Source: Ruminococcus sp.
GTDB lineage: Bacteria > Bacillota > Clostridia > Lachnospirales > Lachnospiraceae
Length of the DNA: 61,673 bases
Assembly: GCA_013911065.1 (NCBI GenBank)
Contig: JACERV010000032.1
Location: forward strand, 1 to 61,673
Reading direction: 5' to 3'
Made by a program: the position numbers and the translations under genes. How positions within the stretch are numbered: the first letter of the stretch is position 1; each line of letters begins with the position of its first letter. Positions 43,659-51,350 of the stretch are shown piece by piece. The notes beneath the pieces were generated by a model. The model ran no database searches, was not told the DNA's origin, and saw only the letters and a program-made list of their open reading frames with translations.

Positions 43659-44251
43659 CAAAAAATGAATATCTGGGAACGCTGTCCCAAAAACTGCGCC
43701 GCCTTCCTAAAGAGGATTACAACAGAGCAATTGAATACTTTGAGGAGTATTTTGAAGATGCCGGTCCGGAAAATGAACAGCAGGCTATCGAGAATTTAGG
43801 TTCTCCTGAGGAAGCCGCCAATGAACTTATTATAGAACTGGCCGCCCGGAACGTAGAAGAGCCTCCCAAAACAGTCAAGCGGGGACTCTCTGCCGTCTGG
43901 ATTGGCGTCCTGGGCATTTGTGCCGCTCCTATCGCGCTGCCTCTGGGATTTGCAGTATTGGCAGTCACACTCTGCGTTATAGCTGCAATTTTACTTTGTA
44001 TTTTTTCCTTTTTCTTCGCTGCAGCCGTTGTGGCAAGCAGCGGGTTTGTCTGCGTTGTAGGAGGAATTGTCCTAATTTTTTCATCCTTTGCAAACGGGCT
44101 TGCCACAATCGGTCTCGGCCTGTGTGTGCTGGGAGTAGGATGCCTGCTTGTCTATAGTTCCTTTTTGTTCTGCCGCTGGTTCTTAAGAAAAACATCCAAA
44201 GCTCTGGGAAGCATCACCAAAGGAGGTAAAAAGAATGAGCAAAACAAGTAA
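43655..44251 (+). CDS. DUF1700 family membrane protein
   Basis: 198 aa. The N-terminal DUF1700 segment (about 1-60) reads MTKNEYLGTLSQKLRRLPKEDYNRAIEYFEEYFEDAG with ENLGSPEEAANELI, a small helical domain. Three or four membrane helices follow (about 78-175), and a basic C-terminal tail. Constant partner of PadR and DUF4097 genes in Firmicutes; molecular role unknown. Confidence 0.9.
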   Translation: MTKNEYLGTLSQKLRRLPKEDYNRAIEYFEEYFEDAGPENEQQAIENLGSPEEAANELIIELAARNVEEPPKTVKRGLSAVWIGVLGICAAPIALPLGFAVLAVTLCVIAAILLCIFSFFFAAAVVASSGFVCVVGGIVLIFSSFANGLATIGLGLCVLGVGCLLVYSSFLFCRWFLRKTSKALGSITKGGKKNEQNK

Positions 44252-45080
44252 AAAAATCATAATTATATCACTCTGTCTCATCATTTTGGGCGCCATCCTC
44301 ACTGGTCTCGGTTTTCTGCTGGGCGGCTATCCGGGTCTGACAATTTCCCGCAGCGGAATCCGCGCCTCTGCTGATAGGGCGCAAGCTTACAAATTGCAGA
44401 AAACAAAACTTGATCCTTTCGCAGATGTAGACTTAAAAATTGGCTATTATATGGATCTCAGTATTCTGCCATCTGATGATCAAAACTATTATATCGAATA
44501 TTTGCTTGACGGAAACTGCGGCCAGCCATCCTACCGTGTAGAGAAACAAACATTTTCCTTTTACCAGGATAGCAGAGGCATAGCTTTCCTGGATATAGGC
44601 ACTTATGATTTGCCAAATTCCATCCAGGACTTCTACGTCCGTTTGTATGTTCCAAAAGATAAAATGCTGGGAATTTTACAAATATATAATGATTCCGGTA
44701 ATATTTCTATAAGTAATCTTATGGCCGATTCGGTTGATATTACTTGTGAATATGGAGATATTACTTTGGAAGATTTCGCCTGCAACTCGGCTGTTTTAAA
44801 ATTAGACAGCAGTAATGCCTACATCGACACAAACAAAATCAGAAATCTAAAATGTGACAGTGAATATGGGGATATTACCCTGCTGGTCCCGAAAAATCAG
44901 GATACTTATACTTTCGATATATCCGTTGAGTATGGCAACATCCAGCTCCCGGCAGATACCCAGACAGGATATACTGTCAATTCTGAGGATGACATCGAAC
45001 ATTACAAGACAAAGGGGACCGGAGATAACACTATACAAGTCACATTAGATTCCGGAAATGTGGAAATACAGAAGCGATAA
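44235..45080 (+). CDS. DUF4097 family beta-repeat protein
   Basis: 281 aa. One N-terminal membrane helix (IIIISLCLIILGAILTGLGFLL) and then an extracytoplasmic repeat region with LQIYNDSGNISISNLMADSVDITCEYGDITLEDF and SEYGDITLLVPKN, the recurrent S-x-Y-G-D/N-I pattern of DUF4097 parallel-beta proteins. The start follows AAGGAGG and overlaps the DUF1700 end by 17 bp. Probable surface-exposed component of an envelope response. Confidence 0.9.
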   Translation: MSKTSKKIIIISLCLIILGAILTGLGFLLGGYPGLTISRSGIRASADRAQAYKLQKTKLDPFADVDLKIGYYMDLSILPSDDQNYYIEYLLDGNCGQPSYRVEKQTFSFYQDSRGIAFLDIGTYDLPNSIQDFYVRLYVPKDKMLGILQIYNDSGNISISNLMADSVDITCEYGDITLEDFACNSAVLKLDSSNAYIDTNKIRNLKCDSEYGDITLLVPKNQDTYTFDISVEYGNIQLPADTQTGYTVNSEDDIEHYKTKGTGDNTIQVTLDSGNVEIQKR

Positions 45081-45101
45081 ATAGAACTTAAAACTTAAGC
45101 A

Positions 45102-45128
45102 GGAGGGAACATGATAAAAGTTCCCTCC
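45102..45128. terminator. Hairpin between the convergent DUF4097 and Spx-like genes
   Basis: GGAGGGAAC, 9-nt loop, GTTCCCTCC, 21 bp after the DUF4097 stop. Flanks are AT-rich but lack a strong T-run. Confidence 0.6.
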
Positions 45129-45145
45129 CGCAAAACTTTTGTTTC

Positions 45146-45496
45146 TTACAATTTTTCTTCCCACTCTTTTTCCTTAAATCCGGTGAGTATGGCTTCATCC
45201 GTTATTACCAGTGGCCGCTTTACCAGCATACCGTCTGTAGAAAGCAGCTCGAGCTGCTCTTCCTCACTCATTTCAGAAAGCTTGTCCTTTAGCTGCATCT
45301 CTTTATATAACATTCCACTAGTGTTGAAAAAACGCTTCAGCGGCAGCCCGCTTTTCTGATACCATTCCTTTAATTCCTCTTTATTCGGATTTTGTGTCTT
45401 AATATCTCTCTCCTCATAAGGAATACTCTTTGCATTTAGCCATTTCCTTGCCTTCTGGCAGGTAGTACATTTTGGATAGCATATAAATAACATCAC
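45146..45496 (-). CDS. Spx/ArsC family protein (arsenate reductase-like)
   Basis: 116 aa thioredoxin-like fold. The N-terminus has CYPKCTTCQKARKWL with a Cys-x-x-Cys pair (CTTC, C14/C11 region) as in Spx, and ISYEERDIKTQNPNKEELKEWYQKSGLPLKRFFNTSG and VKRPLVITDEAILTGF are family hallmarks. Most clostridial members of this type are called arsenate reductase family or YffB-like; no ars genes are near, so a redox or Spx-like role is open. It starts 14 bp after the kinase gene and may be the tail of that operon. Confidence 0.88.
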   Translation of the reverse strand: MMLFICYPKCTTCQKARKWLNAKSIPYEERDIKTQNPNKEELKEWYQKSGLPLKRFFNTSGMLYKEMQLKDKLSEMSEEEQLELLSTDGMLVKRPLVITDEAILTGFKEKEWEEKL

Positions 45497-45510
45497 TTTT
45501 CCTCTCTTTC

Positions 45511-46875
45511 TTATATGTTGATTTCCAGCCGGACGAGGGCACCTTTTGTCCTTGGAGAATTCCCCAATATCATTTCCCCGCCCTGCTGCTTTATAAACGA
45601 AGATACCATAAACAGTCCCATACCGTAATGGCTCCGGGAATTCCTGCTTTTATCTCCCTGATAGAACTGCTCCGTTCCTCTGCACATATCTTCCTCTGTA
45701 AATCCAGGTCCACTGTCTTCTATCATAAACACAAGCTTCTTGCCTTCCATTTTTATGGAAATTAAAATATCGCCTCCTGCCGGCGTATATTCCAGTGCAT
45801 TGGAAAGCAGGTTCTCCCAGGCTCTCAGGAGAAGCTGCCTGTCACTATTAATATAATCTGCTGCGGTAGAAATTACAACCTCCAGATTCTGCTGATTCCC
45901 TGCTGCCAGCATTTTTGCCCGGACAGCAAAGGTTTCTGCCGCCTGTCTTACATCTACTTTTGTCCTCTGAAACTGCACAGTCTCTTCTGACTGCAGCATC
46001 TTTTGAAGAGTGTTGATGTATTCTTCTATCCTGTCGGTTTCCCGCAAAATATATTCTTCATATTCCCGGCTTTCCTCTGCCGATTCAGACTCCTGCATAA
46101 GCTGGGTATTTCCCCGTATGACAGTCAGCGGGGTCTTGATATCATGTACCAGTGCCCTTACCTGCTGTTTACGTATGTCTTCCATTTTCCACTGGCTCTT
46201 TAAAGAAGATTCCAAGGCTTCTCTCATCCCGGCCAGAGACTCCATAACCTCATCAACTTCCCGTATTCTTGTGTCCGGCCTCTCAAATTCCAGATCCCGA
46301 AGTCTTACTTTTTCAGTTACCAGTTTCACCGCCTCCAGTTCTTTTCCAATGATACGGCCAAACCTCCTGGTCAGCAAAACCACCTCTATCAAAAACGTTG
46401 CCAAAATCAGAATCAAAAGAGTCTCAGGGGCCCCCGGCAGCCATTTCCTAAGCACCGGGTTTGTAAACTCCGCCTTTAAACGGTATGCCGCAATACAAAC
46501 TTCACCTTCCCGCGGGAAATATTTCAAATACCCTATAGAATTGTTTCCCCGACTGTTCTGTTCATACTCTTCCCAAACCTCTTTTTGCATTTCTAATCCT
46601 ATATTTCCATAAAGGAAAACTCCATCTGTGCTGAAGACTCCGTAACGGCATACCTCCGGTATCAGCTCTTCACTCACAATCCGGACATTTTCAATCTTCT
46701 CCCTGTTCTCCTCCAGCTTATTCTCTCCGTAATTTGCCGGAAATACTGCACCCATTGAGGGAAGGAGCAAAAATACCACCAGAAAGATAAGAATATTTCC
46801 TCCAGCCAGGGTACAAAACCAAAAAAGGAAACGCCAAAAAACAGATTGTAATGTTATTTTTTGTTTTACTTCCAC
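45511..46875 (-). CDS. LanK-type sensor histidine kinase
   Basis: 454 aa. Two membrane helices (about 15-38 and 150-170) flank a 110-residue outer sensor domain; a HAMP-like segment and H-box LVHDIKTPLTVIRGNTQLMQ (about 243-262) follow, then N-box WENLLSNALEYTPAGG, G1 MIEDSGPGFTEEDM and G2 HYGMGLFMVSSFI. The GTG start overlaps the response regulator by 10 bp. This architecture is like NisK/SpaK/CprK-type kinases encoded with LanFEG transporters. Confidence 0.9.
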   Translation of the reverse strand: MEVKQKITLQSVFWRFLFWFCTLAGGNILIFLVVFLLLPSMGAVFPANYGENKLEENREKIENVRIVSEELIPEVCRYGVFSTDGVFLYGNIGLEMQKEVWEEYEQNSRGNNSIGYLKYFPREGEVCIAAYRLKAEFTNPVLRKWLPGAPETLLILILATFLIEVVLLTRRFGRIIGKELEAVKLVTEKVRLRDLEFERPDTRIREVDEVMESLAGMREALESSLKSQWKMEDIRKQQVRALVHDIKTPLTVIRGNTQLMQESESAEESREYEEYILRETDRIEEYINTLQKMLQSEETVQFQRTKVDVRQAAETFAVRAKMLAAGNQQNLEVVISTAADYINSDRQLLLRAWENLLSNALEYTPAGGDILISIKMEGKKLVFMIEDSGPGFTEEDMCRGTEQFYQGDKSRNSRSHYGMGLFMVSSFIKQQGGEMILGNSPRTKGALVRLEINI

Positions 46876-47525
46876 TTATATCCTATCCCCCACACTGTTT
46901 CTATTGGATTCAGCCCACATCCTGCAAACTTTGCACGTATATTTTTCACGTGTTCTGTAATTGCTGATACATCCCCTTCCCTATCATATCCAAATATTTT
47001 CTCATAAAGCTGCTCCTTAGAAAATACCTGTCCGCGGTTGACAGCAAGATACTCACTGATTTCATACTCACTTTTTGTCAATGATATCAAAGAGCCTTCC
47101 ACTTCTGCCTGTTTTCCCGCTAAATCAAACCTAACCCCTGATACCTGCACCGCGTGGGTTTTCTCTCGTTTTTCCCGGCGCAGATGAGCCTGCACTCTCG
47201 CTCTGAGTTCCCCAATTCCAAAAGGCTTGGTGATATAATCATCGGCACCGGAACCAAGACCATACATAATACTGCTCTCCTCTGTTTTTGCTGTCAGAAA
47301 TAAAATCGGACAATCAACCTGGCCCCGTATATTACGGCAAAATTCAATTCCATCTGTTCCCGGCATCATAATATCCAGCAAAATCAAGTCATAGTAGCCT
47401 AAATATGACTTTTTCACTTCATCAGCACTTTGGCAGACCGTTACCATATGCCCGTCCTTTTCTAGTGTACGGCAAATTAATGTTAAAATTGCATTGTCAT
47501 CATCCACTGCCAAAATTTTCGCCAT
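46866..47525 (-). CDS. LanR-type response regulator (OmpR family)
   Basis: 219 aa. Receiver pocket DDD (8-10), phospho-Asp in LILLDIMMPGTDG, Thr in FLTAKTEES and Lys in YITKPFGI; DNA-binding winged helix (about 120-219) with SLTKSEYEISEYLAVNRGQVFSKEQLYEKIFG. Probable binding sites are the TTCCTTA direct repeats before the operon (49824-49841). It starts 12 bp after the LanG-like gene. Confidence 0.92.
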   Translation of the reverse strand: MAKILAVDDDNAILTLICRTLEKDGHMVTVCQSADEVKKSYLGYYDLILLDIMMPGTDGIEFCRNIRGQVDCPILFLTAKTEESSIMYGLGSGADDYITKPFGIGELRARVQAHLRREKREKTHAVQVSGVRFDLAGKQAEVEGSLISLTKSEYEISEYLAVNRGQVFSKEQLYEKIFGYDREGDVSAITEHVKNIRAKFAGCGLNPIETVWGIGYKWK

Positions 47526-47537
47526 GATTCTTTCCCC

Positions 47538-48299
47538 TCAGTCCTCTGCCTGGCTGCCTTCATAAACATGCACCCAAGAAAATATCATTACTGCTCCTGC
47601 CAGAGTGAACACTCCCATAAGTATTATTCCCATTTTTACCGGTTCCGTCAAGAGAAAACCATTTATATTTTGATTAATATACAATACATAGTACCTGGTA
47701 AAACGCCCTGCCCAGGCACAGGGAAAATACTGCCAGATTCCTTCCCCAAGACCTGTCATTAAAAGTGATGCCAGAAGACTTTCCACAATTCCCACACCAA
47801 TTGTAACTCCTTTTGAAAACCGCAGTCCCAGAAAAAAATGAAAACAGTAAGAAAGAATCTGAGGCAGCCACAAAAGTGCCGTTAAACTAAAGTAAAAGCT
47901 TCCCGGCAGGCTTAATTTAGAAACCCAGAGCCAAAAACCCGCCCCAAATCCAGCCACAGCCAGGAACATAGCAGCAAGATTCCACAGCAGCAACATTCCC
48001 AGCTTTGCTCCCAAATTAAGGCTTCTGCTCTCTGTCCCCCCAAGAAGATTCTGCAAATGTCCTGCCTGCTTTTCCTGGTCTGACGCCAGAGCACAGATGA
48101 TTCCTGCAAGGGTCGGAGAGACCGCCGATAAAACTTCCACATAGCCTGAGATTTTTCCCCAGTCACTCCAGGCAGAAATGCGGTAATAAAGAAGAAACAC
48201 AACAATTCCTGTCAAAGGCATTACAAAGTGAATCCACAGGAGCCAGGTTCTGCGCATTTTCAGAAATTCGGCCGCCAGCCGCCCTCCTAATTTTCCCAT
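47538..48299 (-). CDS. Lantibiotic immunity ABC transporter permease (MutG/SpaG-like)
   Basis: 253 aa from the ATG at 48299 after GGGGGATGCAGG. Six membrane helices in the ABC-2 pattern. LAAEFLKMRRTWLLWIHFVMPL at the start and ALASDQEKQAGHLQNLLG (about 65-82) are typical of LanG-type permeases. It partners with the LanE-like permease, whose gene it overlaps by 13 bp. Confidence 0.85.
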   Translation of the reverse strand: MGKLGGRLAAEFLKMRRTWLLWIHFVMPLTGIVVFLLYYRISAWSDWGKISGYVEVLSAVSPTLAGIICALASDQEKQAGHLQNLLGGTESRSLNLGAKLGMLLLWNLAAMFLAVAGFGAGFWLWVSKLSLPGSFYFSLTALLWLPQILSYCFHFFLGLRFSKGVTIGVGIVESLLASLLMTGLGEGIWQYFPCAWAGRFTRYYVLYINQNINGFLLTEPVKMGIILMGVFTLAGAVMIFSWVHVYEGSQAED

Positions 48300-49063
48300 C
48301 CTGCATCCCCCTTTCTCTGATACCATCCTGCAGTCAGTACATAAGAAATGATAAACAACAGCACGGACATTCCAACCCCCACCGGTATCACAGAGCGGTC
48401 CAGGACACCTTCAAAAAAAGTCTGGCTCCCTGGTACTGCCGGGAGTCCGTTTGGTAATATCCCAAGAACCGGGCACATCACCCGGCTGATGTAGGAAAAG
48501 GGATTCAGCAGCCACCAGCCCTCCAGGGCTCCTATAACCCCCAAGCCGACATTGCCTGCCAGTCCCAGAATAATCCCCACCCCAAATCCAAAAATTTGAT
48601 TGATGAACAGCCAAAGGGGAATCTGCCACAGGCTTAGAATTACCCATAATATGGCGGCCCCAAAACCGGCACCGCTGGAAATTTCCCGGGCACCGCCTGA
48701 TGCAAATAGCCTGCTGAATATTTCCCAGGCACAATAAACGATAGCCGATGCTATCAACAACACCTTCACAATATATGCAACTTTTGCCGCCCATAATTTC
48801 TTTAAGTCTACCGGCAAGGCACTTATTACCCGGTTCTTCATCCTCCGCTCCCTTTGCACCGCAAAAGCTGTGCTCAAAAGAAGCAGCATGGGATAAAATA
48901 AAACATACCACCAATTGTACTGATTCATCTGATAATATCTGGAATCCCATCCCGAAAACAAAACAGCTACTGCAATACTGACCAGGGGCACCAGCCAGAA
49001 TAATTTTGCTGAAACTGTATGTGCATTCTTTAAAGTCTCTGATTTCATGTATGCTTTTAACAT
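48287..49063 (-). CDS. Lantibiotic immunity ABC transporter permease (MutE/SpaE-like)
   Basis: 258 aa, six membrane helices. The N-terminal MLKAYMKSETLKNAHTVSAKLFWLVPLVSI and NQYNWWYVLFYPMLLLLSTAFAVQRERRMKNR resemble LanE proteins (WW and QRE motifs). It overlaps the ATPase gene by 7 bp. With the LanG-like permease it should form the membrane channel that removes lantibiotic from the membrane. Confidence 0.87.
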   Translation of the reverse strand: MLKAYMKSETLKNAHTVSAKLFWLVPLVSIAVAVLFSGWDSRYYQMNQYNWWYVLFYPMLLLLSTAFAVQRERRMKNRVISALPVDLKKLWAAKVAYIVKVLLIASAIVYCAWEIFSRLFASGGAREISSGAGFGAAILWVILSLWQIPLWLFINQIFGFGVGIILGLAGNVGLGVIGALEGWWLLNPFSYISRVMCPVLGILPNGLPAVPGSQTFFEGVLDRSVIPVGVGMSVLLFIISYVLTAGWYQRKGDAGWEN

Positions 49064-49767
49064 GCCGAATTCCTCCTGTTCCTCTTCACTACCTCCGTAA
49101 AAAGTTCTTCCAAAGCTTTGCCTTGCTTCATTCCTCCCTGATATCCCAGTACTCCTTCCGAAATAATGCCAATATAGTCTGCTATTTGCTCCACCTCACT
49201 TAAAATATGACTGGAAACAATCACTGTCATTCCCTCCTCGGCAAGTCCCCTGATTAACTCTCTAAGCTCCTGAATTCCAAAAGGGTCCAGGCCATTTGTA
49301 GGCTCATCCAAAATCAAAAGCTGAGGGTGATTTAAAAGCGCCGCCGCAATCCCAAGCCTCTGCTTCATCCCCATGGAAAATTGTCCTGCACGTTTCTTTC
49401 CGGTATTCTTTAAGTCTACAATCTCCAAGACTTCATCAATGCGTTTGGGCGGAATCCCTAAAAGCAGCCTTCTTACTTCAAGGTTCTCCCTTGCTGTCAG
49501 ATTTTCATACAAAGGTGGCTGCTCAATCAACACCCCTGTTTCCTTCAGGTTCTGTCTGGACCATTTCTCCCCCTGGAAAAAAATCTCTCCCTCATCCGGC
49601 CGGAGCATACCCGAAAACATCTTCATCAAAGTAGATTTTCCCGCACCATTAGGACCTAACAGACCGTAAACACAACCTCTGGGAACCATTAGAGAAATAT
49701 GGTCCAGCACTGCCTGCCTGTGAAAAGATTTACATAGTCCTCTCGTTTCTAGTATCAAATCCTGCAT
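49057..49767 (-). CDS. Lantibiotic immunity ABC transporter ATPase (LanF-like, with E-loop)
   Basis: 236 aa. Walker A GPNGAGKST (about 38-46), signature FSMGMKQRLGIAAALL, Walker B LLILDEPTNGLDP and H-loop SSHILSEV. Where most ABC ATPases have a Q-loop glutamine, it reads VLIEQPPLYENLTA; alignment of LPQ with LIE puts Glu in the Q position, the E-loop known for LanF proteins. First gene of the operon. No lanA, lanB, lanC or lanM gene is nearby, so this is defence, not self-immunity of a visible producer. Confidence 0.92.
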   Translation of the reverse strand: MQDLILETRGLCKSFHRQAVLDHISLMVPRGCVYGLLGPNGAGKSTLMKMFSGMLRPDEGEIFFQGEKWSRQNLKETGVLIEQPPLYENLTARENLEVRRLLLGIPPKRIDEVLEIVDLKNTGKKRAGQFSMGMKQRLGIAAALLNHPQLLILDEPTNGLDPFGIQELRELIRGLAEEGMTVIVSSHILSEVEQIADYIGIISEGVLGYQGGMKQGKALEELFTEVVKRNRRNSAC

Positions 49768-49806
49768 ATCTCATCCTCCTGCTTACATACTTTTATTTAC
49801 TTTTTT

Positions 49807-49841
49807 ATGATAGGGAGTAATTCTAAGGAATTTATAAGGAA
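49807..49841 (-). promoter_or_regulatory. Promoter with direct repeats for the LanFEG-RK operon
   Basis: Minus strand: direct repeats TTCCTTA at 49835-49841 and 49824-49830, exactly 11 bp apart, end 11 bp before a possible -10 TATCAT (49807-49812). Tandem 11-bp-period repeats covering the -35 region are the usual sites of OmpR-family activators. Confidence 0.6.
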
Positions 49842-50005
49842 AGAAAAAAATAGAGAGAAAATAGATACTTTACTTGCGTATTTTCCCTTTTATGATAAAA
49901 TATTCACGACAGGAAGATGTAAGCGGATATTCATAATCTGCTATTCTGTGCTCACATTTCACAATTTTACAGACATATATAAATAACAACAAGGAGGAAG
50001 CACAC

Positions 50006-51220
50006 ATGTATTGTTTTAGAAAAATAACAGATGACTTGTATTGGGTCGGAGGAAACGACCGCCGCCTGGAACGGTTCGAAAATATCTTCCCAATCCCAAA
50101 CGGGGTTACTTATAACTCCTATTTACTGCTGGATGAAAAAACTGTACTTTTTGACACAGTAGACACTGCTATCGGGAGGCAATTCCTGGAAAATATAGAG
50201 ACTGTACTGGATGGAAGACCTCTAAATTATCTGGTGATTAACCATATGGAGCCTGACCACTGCTCTCTCATCGAAGATCTGCTGCTCCGGCACCCGGACA
50301 TGCAAATTATCGGAAATGTAAAAACATTTCCTATGATTGACCAATTTTATGGGATGGATTTAGAAGGGAAAAAAATAATCGTAAAAGAGGGAGAGACCTT
50401 CTCCTGCGGAAAGCATACGCTTCACTTTATCATGGCTCCCATGGTACACTGGCCGGAAGTTATGATGACTTACGATGATACAGATAAGGTACTTTTCTCT
50501 GCTGACGCATTTGGAACCTTCGGCGCCCTTGGAGGAACTATTTTCAATGATGAGGTAGATTTTGACAGAGACTGGCTGGATGAGATGCGCCGGTACTATA
50601 CGAATATTGTGGGAAAATACGGTGTACAAGTACAAAATGTACTAAAAAAGGTGGCACCACTGGATGTAAAATATATCTGTGCCCTGCACGGACCAATTTG
50701 GCGAAGCAACCTGGAATATATTCTGGAAAAACATGATATTTGGAGTAGATATGAGCCGGAGGTCCAGGGTGTCATGATTGCCTATGCTTCCATGTATGGC
50801 AATACAGAGAATGCTGTTGATGTCCTCGCAGTCAAACTGGCTGATGCAGGTGTAAAAAATATTGTGATGCATGATATCTCAGGAACCCATGTATCCCACT
50901 TGATAGCCGACACCTTCAAATACAGCCATCTGGTGCTTGCTTCCCCAACCTATAATGCAGGGATTTATCCTGTTATGGCAAATTACCTGGAGGATATGAA
51001 GGCGCTGAATGTACAGAACCGCACGGTAGCCGTACTCGGAAACGGAAGCTGGGCGCCTATGTCCGCGAAACTGATAGAAGCTAAAATCAGTGAGATGAAG
51101 AATATGACATTGCTGACAGAGAACTGTACAATAAAATCCGCACTGAAGGCAGAACAAATGGACGTCTTGGACGAGCTGGCTGGAAAACTTGCTGAAGAGG
51201 TTCTTGGAAAGTCAGAATAA
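50006..51220 (+). CDS. Flavodiiron protein, FprA type
   Basis: 404 aa. The N-terminal metallo-beta-lactamase-like domain carries the diiron ligands: HMEPDHCS (HxExDH, about 81-88), H-W at MVHWPEV, SADAFG and ALHGPIW (about H227). The C-terminal flavodoxin domain (about 255-400) has FMN loop YASMYGNTE and SPTYNAGIYP. It reduces O2 to water or NO to N2O with electrons from rubredoxin, and with Hcp provides oxygen/NO defence in anaerobes. It has its own terminator; a weak promoter (TTGCGT-16-TAAAAT, 49874-49901) precedes it. Confidence 0.96.
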   Translation: MYCFRKITDDLYWVGGNDRRLERFENIFPIPNGVTYNSYLLLDEKTVLFDTVDTAIGRQFLENIETVLDGRPLNYLVINHMEPDHCSLIEDLLLRHPDMQIIGNVKTFPMIDQFYGMDLEGKKIIVKEGETFSCGKHTLHFIMAPMVHWPEVMMTYDDTDKVLFSADAFGTFGALGGTIFNDEVDFDRDWLDEMRRYYTNIVGKYGVQVQNVLKKVAPLDVKYICALHGPIWRSNLEYILEKHDIWSRYEPEVQGVMIAYASMYGNTENAVDVLAVKLADAGVKNIVMHDISGTHVSHLIADTFKYSHLVLASPTYNAGIYPVMANYLEDMKALNVQNRTVAVLGNGSWAPMSAKLIEAKISEMKNMTLLTENCTIKSALKAEQMDVLDELAGKLAEEVLGKSE

Positions 51221-51246
51221 ACTCTTATAATGAAATTTATCTTCCC

Positions 51247-51281
51247 AAAAATCCGGGGTTTTGTATAGGCCCCGGATTTTT
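51247..51281 (+). terminator. Intrinsic terminator of the flavodiiron gene
   Basis: AAAATCCGGGG, 12-nt loop, CCCCGGATTTTT, 26 bp after the stop. Stem plus T-run is textbook-like. Confidence 0.92.
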
Positions 51282-51350
51282 GTTGCATTCTCGACAACTC
51301 CTTCCCTTTTTGTTATACTATCAGCAGTAGTTAAGAGAGGAGTATCTGCC

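Noticed and set aside
45146-45496. Arsenic resistance operon
   Set aside because: The ArsC-like protein has a CxxC Spx-type active site and there is no arsB, arsA, acr3 or arsR nearby.
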